Source of the DNA: a virus
Reading direction: 5' to 3' (one strand)
DNA length: 27,897 nucleotides
Virus record (IMG/VR): IMGVR_UViG_3300047319_001241
Location: 1-27,897 of that record
The notes under the pieces are model-generated. The model was not told the DNA's origin. It saw only the letters and a list, made by a program, of their open reading frames with translations, and searched no databases. The stretch's first letter is position 1; each line of letters starts with the position of its first letter. Shown here one piece after another: positions 23,350-27,897 of the stretch. The translations under genes and the position numbers were made by a program.

Positions 23350-23707
23350 GCGGCAGTTCGACGAAGGCTGGGCAGCTGCAAACCCCGCCAGCTGGCGTTT
23401 CGAACCGGCAATCTTCGCCGGGCGGGTTCCCCACGAGGTGAAGCGCCCGAACGTGCTGGCAGCGCGCACAGCGCCCGGACCCGTGGAACGGTGGGTCGGG
23501 CGGCTGATTCGCGTCTGGGGCGGCGGCTGGGCGGTCGGACGGGGCCTTTTCGGCGACGATGCGGAGCAGCAAAGGCTCGTCGGTGACCGGGCAGATGGCG
23601 AACCACGCGTACCCGTGTGGGCGCTTCGGCGGCCGGGTGAACTCGCGCACCGGCAGACCGTGGTGATTCTGGCCGCACCGGGCGCAGTTGCCGATCGAGG
23701 TCTTCAC
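23339..23707 (-). CDS. Zinc-ribbon-like small protein, end of the minus-strand operon
   Basis: The product has 122 residues from GTG 23707, which overlaps the previous TGA as GTGA. The frame is open further upstream, but that stretch shadows the ASCH-like gene. Two cysteine pairs are visible: C8-x2-C11 near the start (IGNCARCGQNHHGLPVREF) and CARCQ around residue 80, and C-S-C near the end. Between them lies a strand segment (GYAWFAICPVTDEPLLLRIV). I infer a zinc-binding phage accessory protein of unknown function. It is the last gene of the minus-strand unit. Confidence 0.65.
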   Translation of the reverse strand: MKTSIGNCARCGQNHHGLPVREFTRPPKRPHGYAWFAICPVTDEPLLLRIVAEKAPSDRPAAAPDANQPPDPPFHGSGRCARCQHVRALHLVGNPPGEDCRFETPAGGVCSCPAFVELPPIS

Positions 23708-24309
23708 GGCTTCAACCGTCTGAACGTGATCACCCAAACCCAAGGATTGAGCGCCCAGCTGCCGGCGCCGTTGATGCTCTCCCAGAGCAAGCGGTAAGCG
23801 TCGACGTTGCCCGCACAGATGGGCACCGGCTTCATGCACGAGCAGCGCACCCCTTCGGCCCACGCATCGCTGGCGCTGATCGCCTGCAACCGCTCGACTC
23901 GCACCTCGGTGATTTCGAGGGTGATGCGCGAGGCCCAGCGCGGCATGAAGATGCTCGGCCGCCACTTCCCGAGGCCGCCCGCGCAGCCGCTCGGCGTCTC
24001 GTCGGGTTTGTCGGCGCGGTACATGAAGACGCCACGCTTCGGGTCGAGGTCTCTCGCCTTCACCGCGTCTTCGGCGGCCACGCTCGCCCACGTCTCGCGC
24101 ACCCAGAGCCGATCGCCGACGAGGCCGTAGGGGCACCAGACTTCCTGCTCAGGCGGGCCAAGGAACACGGCCGCACGACCCTTGTCGCCGAAGTTGAGCC
24201 ACCCGCCGTGCTCGCCGGTTGCCTTCACCACCCGCCGCGTCTGGCTCTTACTGTCGTCGAGCAGCGCCCGCACATTCGGAGCCGAGAACAAAATCCCCCG
24301 TTCCTTCAT
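23704..24309 (-). CDS. ASCH-like phage protein
   Basis: The product has 201 residues from ATG 24309 (overlap with the preceding TGA). It begins MKERGILFSAPNVRALLDDS then KSQTRRVVK, the signature of a large phage family with an ASCH/PUA-like fold. Further matches are CPYGLVGDRLWVRETW, WRPSIFMPRWASRITLEI, VERLQAISASDAWAEG, and the end LLWESINGAGSWALNPWVWV followed by F-R-R. ASCH proteins are thought to bind RNA or modified nucleosides, and the exact role of this phage family is not settled. Length and all blocks are as usual. Confidence 0.85.
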   Translation of the reverse strand: MKERGILFSAPNVRALLDDSKSQTRRVVKATGEHGGWLNFGDKGRAAVFLGPPEQEVWCPYGLVGDRLWVRETWASVAAEDAVKARDLDPKRGVFMYRADKPDETPSGCAGGLGKWRPSIFMPRWASRITLEITEVRVERLQAISASDAWAEGVRCSCMKPVPICAGNVDAYRLLWESINGAGSWALNPWVWVITFRRLKP

Positions 24310-24512
24310 CCGTTCCGCCCGATCTTCTCGATCGCATTGTGAACAGCCACGTCACCCCAGGCGCCTTCGTGCGTCTTGTAGAACCAGATCAGGTTGAGCA
24401 TCGCGAGCACGTCGCTCGCGGGCAGCGTGACCGGCGCGTGCTGCGACTGCGGCGAGATGCCCTGCGCTGCCATGCAGAGGATTCGGCGGCGCGCCCATTC
24501 GTCGACGGTCAT
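24306..24512 (-). CDS. Small hypothetical early protein
   Basis: The product has 68 residues from ATG 24512, which overlaps the previous TGA. It starts MTVDEWARRRILCMAAQGIS and has a helical end (LPASDVLAMLNLIWFYKTHE, then WGDVAVHNAIEKIGRNG). Its stop overlaps the ASCH-like start. I recognise no family. Coding is supported by the two exact 4-base overlaps and normal codon use. Confidence 0.62.
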   Translation of the reverse strand: MTVDEWARRRILCMAAQGISPQSQHAPVTLPASDVLAMLNLIWFYKTHEGAWGDVAVHNAIEKIGRNG

Positions 24513-24772
24513 TGCGGCCTCGCGGGCGTCGAGCCGAGCACGCGGTACAGCGACGCAGCTCGCTGGACGACTTCGTACGCGCACTTCCCGTCCTGGCGGA
24601 GCGAGCGCAGAACGCGGTCTGCCGACGCTGGCGACGTCGGCCCGCACCGCTCGGCGACGTAGCTCCTGAGTTGTTCGGCGTGAAAGAGACCGCGGTGGTG
24701 CTCGAGCCGCTCGGCGAGGAAGGTGAGAATCGTCGGGCCAATCGCGGCGCTGACTCGTTGCAGGTCGCTCAT
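24509..24772 (-). CDS. Small winged-helix-like protein
   Basis: The product has 87 residues from ATG 24772 (ATGA overlap). It is helical with a pattern typical of a winged helix: LTFLAERLEHHRGLFHAEQL, SYVAERCGPTSPASADRVLR, then a short LRQDGKCAYEVV wing and a SLYRVLG end. Such phage proteins often bind DNA or act as small regulators; that is inference. It lies in the middle of the coupled minus operon. Confidence 0.65.
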   Translation of the reverse strand: MSDLQRVSAAIGPTILTFLAERLEHHRGLFHAEQLRSYVAERCGPTSPASADRVLRSLRQDGKCAYEVVQRAASLYRVLGSTPARPQ

Positions 24773-25287
24773 GCCACGCTCGCTTTCTGTTTCTGTTGTT
24801 CGTGGAACGCGTCGCGTCGCCGCATCTGCGAGCCCAGGCCCTCGCGCGTGATGTCGGTGGGAATCGGGCCGAGCCGCAGCCCGAAGTCGAGCGCCCAACC
24901 GCACGCGGCCGACGCCTGCGTCTCGATCGGCCCCCACTCGCCCATCGCAAGGTCGAGCGCCACCGAACGCTTCTCGGTGCACGCCGGGCAGAAGTGGAGC
25001 AACGAAGTCCCGTTCGGCCAGACGGTCGACCACGCTCCGCGGTTCTTTTCGTAGTGGGTCTGGAGAACCTCGACGCCGCAGCCGCCATCGCAGCGGGTCA
25101 TGGTGTCGTGGTGCGGCACCCCGGCAATCCCGGGGCACGGTGCGGCATCCCTCGCGCGGCACCGACTGCGATACTCGACCCTCCGTCGAGCGCCGCACGT
25201 CACGAATCGCGACGGCGGCCAGTGCTCGCCGCAGGTGGCGCAGACGCGGCCGTGGCCACGGCAGTGCGCGCAGATGATCGTGCTCAC
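24769..25287 (-). CDS. Cysteine-rich zinc-ribbon protein
   Basis: The product has 172 residues from GTG 25287, overlapping the previous stop as GTGA. Cysteine pairs C6-x2-C9 and C16-x2-C19 form an N-terminal zinc ribbon (IICAHCRGHGRVCATCGEHW). Further cysteines lie around 65-70 (RCDGGCGVEV) and at about 100 (FCPACTEKR). The last 60 residues are more hydrophobic (WALDFGLRLGPIPTDITREG) and end in a basic helix. I infer a metal-binding structural or nucleic-acid-binding protein. No catalytic motif is seen. Confidence 0.68.
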   Translation of the reverse strand: MSTIICAHCRGHGRVCATCGEHWPPSRFVTCGARRRVEYRSRCRARDAAPCPGIAGVPHHDTMTRCDGGCGVEVLQTHYEKNRGAWSTVWPNGTSLLHFCPACTEKRSVALDLAMGEWGPIETQASAACGWALDFGLRLGPIPTDITREGLGSQMRRRDAFHEQQKQKASVA

Positions 25288-26084
25288 TGTGGTTCCCCCA
25301 CCGAACCGTTGAGCCGCAGCCGCCTGGGGTTGATGGTGCTGAGCACCTTGTCGAGCGCCACGGCGGCAGCCTCAGGCCCAAACGCCTTCACGACTCGCTC
25401 GATCGCCTCCTCGGCGTTTTCGGGTCCGGTGCGGGTGTCGCGGTCGCCGCGCGCCTTCTCGCGCCACGGGTTTGACGGTGAGTCGCGGTCCCGACATTCC
25501 TCGTGGTCGCACGACTCGCAGAACGCGCTCATGCCGCCATTGATGATCATCTTCGTCTTACAGCTGGGGCACACCGGCGCTGGGCCGCTGCCGTAGTGCC
25601 AGTCGGCGACGTACGGGTGGCGCCCCACCGACAGCCAGCGCTGCCAGAATGAGGCCCGCACCTCGGGGTCGAGAAGCTCGTGCTGATCGGTGTCGTCGGA
25701 GTCGTTGCCGTAGACGATCGACTCGATGCTCGGGCACAGCCCCTTGAGCGTGTCGGCGACCAGCAGAATGGAGTCGAGCCCGCCGCGCTCGTAGCCCTCT
25801 CCGTACCAGCGCGTCCAAAGGTGGACTCGAAGCACGGTGCCACCCTTGAATCGCTTCAGCAGCGCCAGCTCGGCCGGATAGATGTAGCCGTCCTCGTCGC
25901 CCTTCTTGGCCTTCACCACGCGGCTCAGGGCGTGGTGGCTGTAGTCGTAGCCCTGGCCCTTTGATGTCGAGATCAGCACAGTGCTGGTGCCCACGCGGTG
26001 CGACAGCTCGCGCGCGAGATGAAGGATCTCGTCATCGTTCATGGCACCCGGAAGCGCAGCCCACATCCTCGCGTCGATTCCCAT
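25284..26084 (-). CDS. Conserved phage-type hypothetical protein with C-terminal zinc ribbon
   Basis: The product has 266 residues from ATG 26084, with GAGG five bases upstream. The N-terminal part (about 20-75) reads DEILHLARELSHRVGTSTVL then an Asp/Lys-rich segment. The middle part (about 75-150) has the pattern GGTVLRVHLWTRWYGEGYER, then LLVADTLKGLCPSIESIVYG then D-S-D-D, which resembles a widespread family of uncharacterised phage proteins. A zinc ribbon follows, C-P-S-C and C-E-S-C (about 172-196), and a helical tail ends the protein. The function is unknown. It overlaps the next gene by 4 bases. Confidence 0.7.
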   Translation of the reverse strand: MGIDARMWAALPGAMNDDEILHLARELSHRVGTSTVLISTSKGQGYDYSHHALSRVVKAKKGDEDGYIYPAELALLKRFKGGTVLRVHLWTRWYGEGYERGGLDSILLVADTLKGLCPSIESIVYGNDSDDTDQHELLDPEVRASFWQRWLSVGRHPYVADWHYGSGPAPVCPSCKTKMIINGGMSAFCESCDHEECRDRDSPSNPWREKARGDRDTRTGPENAEEAIERVVKAFGPEAAAVALDKVLSTINPRRLRLNGSVGEPQ

Positions 26085-26444
26085 TTAGACCTCGCTCCCG
26101 AAAGGCGCTTCTTCTCGGAACGTCGCGCGGTCGCTGGGCGGGCGCTCGTCGTCATCGGCACCGTTCCACCGGCACGACTCGTCGCAGTACCGGTCGCCGC
26201 CGACCACGATGCCGCCCTCGTCGAGCGGCCGGCCGCACTGCACGCAGCTGTGCGACGCGCACGACGTCTCGAAGTCGCAGCCACACGGCGGGAGCGAGAC
26301 GACGATGTGCGAGCCGCACGGGCAGAGGCGCTGCTCCAGCCGGTCACCCGCGAGGTTCCACTTCTTCGCGTCGGGCAACTCGCACCACGAGTTCGCGGTG
26401 TAGCCCCGGCCGCACGAACAGACCTTGATGATGTCGGCGGTCAT
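26085..26444 (-). CDS. Cysteine-rich zinc-ribbon protein with three metal-type motifs
   Basis: The product has 119 residues from ATG 26444 (ATGA overlap with the preceding stop). Twelve or so cysteines occur in close groups: KVCSCGRGYT near residue 10, RLCPCGSHIV near 42, PPCGCDFETSCASHSCVQCG around 52-71 and YCDESCRW near 87. The last 25 residues are acidic. The spacing fits two or three zinc ribbons of the type seen in small phage early proteins. The stop TAA is directly next to the following ATG. Function unknown; binding to nucleic acid or host transcription machinery is possible. Confidence 0.7.
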   Translation of the reverse strand: MTADIIKVCSCGRGYTANSWCELPDAKKWNLAGDRLEQRLCPCGSHIVVSLPPCGCDFETSCASHSCVQCGRPLDEGGIVVGGDRYCDESCRWNGADDDERPPSDRATFREEAPFGSEV

Positions 26445-26677
26445 CGGTCACCCGAATCGCCGAGGTCGTCCCGGTCGTAGCCATCAATGCGGTCGGCGTT
26501 GCGGCGGTCGCGAGTCTCCTGCGCGCGCTCGGACTGACGGCGGTTGAAGTTGCGCTGTCCCTTGACCGTCTTCAGCGCCTTCTGCTCCACCAGCGTCGTC
26601 GGGGCGAACTGCGCATCGCCAGTGTCGAGGTACTGCTTCGCCTTCACGTACTCCGGCTTCTCGATTCCGTACGCCAT
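26441..26677 (-). CDS. Small charged protein, first gene of the proximal minus operon
   Basis: The product has 78 residues from ATG 26677 with GGGAG (complement of 26685-26689) and a 7-nt spacer. It begins MAYGIEKPEYVKAKQYLDTG and ends in a strongly charged Arg/Asp-rich tail, probably helical or disordered. It follows the best promoter candidate of the window, so it should be the first gene transcribed in this unit. No family recognised. Confidence 0.65.
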   Translation of the reverse strand: MAYGIEKPEYVKAKQYLDTGDAQFAPTTLVEQKALKTVKGQRNFNRRQSERAQETRDRRNADRIDGYDRDDLGDSGDR

Positions 26678-26717
26678 CGAACTTCTCCCGGTTCAGGTGG
26701 CTGAATCGCCAACCCAT

Positions 26718-26844
26718 GAACAGACAGTAACGCCAGCGGCTAGCGTCTGTCAAGTAGAGATGGTCAAGGGGGCAGGATTCGTTACCTGCAATGCCGGGCC
26801 TTGTCGCGTGTTGGTCACCGGCGCCGATGCTCGGTGCGTCTGTC
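26718..26844. repeat. Putative operator repeats GTCTGT / ACAGAC
   Basis: GCGTCTGTC occurs twice in direct orientation (26743-26751 and 26836-26844). An inverted partial copy, GAACAGAC, lies at 26718-26725. The pair ACAGAC (26720-26725) and GTCTGT (26745-26750) flanks the promoter spacer, covering the -10 and -35 edges. Between them is an imperfect small palindrome GCCAGC-G-GCTAGC (26732-26744). Such an arrangement is typical of operators for a phage repressor. Confidence 0.5.
26724..26753 (-). promoter_or_regulatory. Promoter of the proximal minus operon
   Basis: On the minus strand TTGACA (complement of 26748-26753) is a perfect -35 element. An 18-nt spacer leads to TACTGT (complement of 26724-26729); TTACTG with 17 nt is an alternative -10. 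The start of the first gene is about 47 bases downstream. Overlapping GTCTGT/ACAGAC sites suggest repression. It fits a housekeeping sigma70-type promoter. Confidence 0.6.
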
Positions 26845-26868
26845 TTGCGCCACCCCTTGGAAAGTTCT

Positions 26869-27159
26869 CTACGCCGCCTTCGCCGGGTGTCGAGCCGCCC
26901 ACCGCTCCAAAACAGACCGCGCGGCCCCGTAGCGGCTCGGGCCCAGTGCGTCGAGCGCCTCAGCCACATCGGGCGGCACGCGGGCGAACACCACCACGAG
27001 GTCGCGGCCCCGCTCGATGATCGGCGAGTTCAGGTTGCTGTGCGAGGTCTCGCCGTCCTTCAGGCGCTTGGCGCGGCGGTAGTGCGCGCCGCACTTCCCC
27101 TTGAAGTTGGCAGACCGCCCGCACCCTTCGACGCTGCAGATGCGTCCTTTGTTTTGCAT
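26869..27159 (-). CDS. Zinc-finger plus ribbon-helix-helix-like putative regulator
   Basis: The product has 96 residues from ATG 27159, with AAGGTGGAG just before it; ATG 27177 would add six but has no ribosome binding site. The N-terminus has the small phage zinc motif C-x4-C-x8-C-x2-H in RICSVEGCGRSANFKGKCGA, followed by HYRRAKRLK. The C-terminal half (about 58-94) is DLVVVFARVPPDVAEALDAL then RYGAARSVLERWA, a strand-helix-helix order like ribbon-helix-helix DNA-binding proteins. It lies just upstream of the operator-promoter region at 26718-26844, so it is the best candidate in the window to bind there; this is inference. Confidence 0.68.
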   Translation of the reverse strand: MQNKGRICSVEGCGRSANFKGKCGAHYRRAKRLKDGETSHSNLNSPIIERGRDLVVVFARVPPDVAEALDALGPSRYGAARSVLERWAARHPAKAA

Positions 27160-27190
27160 CGCTCCACCTTCCTCCATTGGATAGCGCTCG

Positions 27191-27292
27191 TCAACCGTGC
27201 AACAAGAACGGCAGCCACAGGCCCAAGCACAGGCCGACCATCAGCCCAAGCAGAAGCATGAGGCCGCCGAACTGGTTGTCGGTCAACGTCAC
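27191..27292 (-). CDS. Tiny single-helix membrane protein
   Basis: The product has 33 residues from GTG 27292, which overlaps the preceding stop as GTGA; GAGG lies within the end of the preceding gene. It reads VTLTDNQFGG, then a hydrophobic stretch LMLLLGLMVGLCLGLWLPFL and a short LHG end. One membrane helix fills the protein. Such tiny phage membrane proteins can block superinfection or change host membrane enzymes, but nothing specific can be said. Confidence 0.55.
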   Translation of the reverse strand: MTLTDNQFGGLMLLLGLMVGLCLGLWLPFLLHG

Positions 27293-27516
27293 CTCGGTAC
27301 TCCGAGCTGATCGAGGCGTTCGGACAGTCGGTCGGTCCCAAGAAACCGAACGAGCCTCGCACAGAGCGCTCGGGCGGCCTCCTGTTCACCGTTGACCATG
27401 AAGGCGAACACCGGTGCATTGCCGATGACGTCGGGGAGATCCGTCCAGCCGGTCTTGTCGAAGTCCTCTATCTCTCCAGCCAACAAGCACCGCAAGGTCG
27501 CAGGCCCCGGCTTCAC
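27289..27516 (-). CDS. Small hypothetical protein
   Basis: The product has 75 residues from GTG 27516, which overlaps the preceding TGA as GTGA. The longer frame above it is a shadow of the upstream gene (Gly/Arg-rich noise). The protein reads KPGPATLRCLLAGEIEDFDK, then PDVIGNAPVFAFMVNGEQEA and a helical C-terminus (ALCARLVRFLGTDRLSERLD). Its stop overlaps the tiny membrane protein. No family recognised. Confidence 0.62.
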   Translation of the reverse strand: MKPGPATLRCLLAGEIEDFDKTGWTDLPDVIGNAPVFAFMVNGEQEAARALCARLVRFLGTDRLSERLDQLGVPR

Positions 27517-27897
27517 GCCGCATCCTTCGGCGGTTCGTCGTCGATGGGAGGCGGAAAGAGCTTCTTCTTCCCGACCGCCTCGGCCGCCTTCTTCGCCGCC
27601 GCGTCGAACTTCTCGTCGACCCCCTCCGCCTTGAACTCCAGACCGAGTTGCCGCTCCTCCGGCGTGAGCGCGCGGGTGTCGACCACCTCCCCCGTGTCGT
27701 CGCGCACCTCGAACATCTTGTTCGTCTCGTAGTCGGCGAAGCGCGTGCACGGCACCTGCCGAATCTCCGACTGGGTTCGAATCTGGAGCGAGACGAGGTG
27801 AGCCTCGGCTTTGATTCGCGCCTCCTTCGCTTTCAGGTCGGCTTTGATGTCGTCGGCGTGCGACTCGTGCGCGCCCATGTCCGCGTCGAGCTGCGCG
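27513..27897 (-). CDS. Coiled-coil phage protein, 5' partial at the window edge
   Basis: The first ATG inside the window is at 27878 (121 residues), but the frame continues upstream to the edge with coding character (AQLDAD before the Met), so the gene is probably cut. The N-terminal part is a charged helix (DDIKADLKAKEARIKAEAHL). A compact segment follows: EIRQVPCTRFADYETNKMFE then VRDDTGEVVDTRALTPEERQ. This resembles a small domain of uncharacterised phage proteins that ends in TGEVV-x-x-R-x-(L/M)-T-x-E-E-R. The tail is Lys/Ala/Pro-rich. It is the first gene of the minus-strand unit that I can see. Confidence 0.65.
   Translation of the reverse strand, partial: AQLDADMGAHESHADDIKADLKAKEARIKAEAHLVSLQIRTQSEIRQVPCTRFADYETNKMFEVRDDTGEVVDTRALTPEERQLGLEFKAEGVDEKFDAAAKKAAEAVGKKKLFPPPIDDEPPKDAA

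Noticed and set aside
24513-25088. Upstream extension of the 68-residue minus-strand gene to 260 codons
   Set aside because: The extension is an Arg/Ser-rich shadow of the zinc-ribbon and winged-helix-like genes. The ATGA overlap at 24509-24512 marks the true start.
27517-27750. Extension of the 75-residue minus-strand gene to 153 codons
   Set aside because: It is Gly/Arg-rich noise opposite in phase to the coiled-coil gene. GTG 27516 overlaps the upstream stop and begins the plausible protein.
1-27897. Search for transposase A/B, integrase, attachment sites, tRNA genes and CRISPR repeats
   Set aside because: I saw no sequence that supports any of these inside the window; they may lie outside it.

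Overview
This window is a piece of a tailed-phage genome, either a prophage or a phage contig. The coding is GC-rich and tightly packed. I see no host housekeeping genes, rRNA, tRNA, insertion sequence or CRISPR array. Several predicted secreted proteins carry D-A-G and D-G-G motifs like those common in exported proteins of Myxococcota and other former Deltaproteobacteria. Together with the GC-rich codon use, this suggests such a host, but that is a weak inference. The head genes are of the phage Mu type: a gp29-like portal fused to a protein-F-like domain, an I-type protease/scaffold, and a G-like morphogenesis protein. The tail is siphovirus-like: one tube protein, a frameshifted chaperone pair and a 623-residue tape measure, with no sheath gene. 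This is the arrangement of Mu-like siphophages such as B3 and D3112. No transposase or genome end is inside the window.

Layout: 1-6252 is the head module (portal/F fusion, an HNH homing-type endonuclease, protease/scaffold, decoration protein, major capsid protein, a small head-tail protein). 6266-10016 is an unexpected block of four consecutive genes. Each product starts with a signal-peptide-like segment and has an even number of cysteines after it (6, 6, 6 and 18), and the last two look like LamG/lectin proteins. 10013-20596 holds the connector and tail genes (connector, G-like protein, probable tail terminator, tube, chaperone with -1 frameshift, tape measure, distal tail, hub, two fibre-like genes). 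20593-20745 is a 50-residue lipoprotein gene on the minus strand, set against the late operon. 20848-23349 is the lysis region (membrane coiled-coil protein, GH108 endolysin, two unknowns, a four-helix membrane protein).

23339-27897 is a minus-strand block that converges on the lysis region. It holds many small genes joined by ATGA or GTGA overlaps, five of them with Cys-rich zinc-ribbon-like motifs, plus an ASCH-like protein and a winged-helix-like protein. It divides into a distal unit (27897 to 26869) and a proximal unit (26677 to 23339). Between them lies a likely promoter at 26724-26753 embedded in GTCTGT/ACAGAC repeats, which looks like an operator.

Almost every plus-strand gene from 10013 to 21982 starts at or inside the stop of the gene before it, so most of the virion and lysis genes appear to be translationally coupled late genes. 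The minus block is probably the early or regulatory arm. The features that best deserve follow-up are the secreted-protein block inside the head-tail operon, the minus-strand lipoprotein, and the operator-promoter region.
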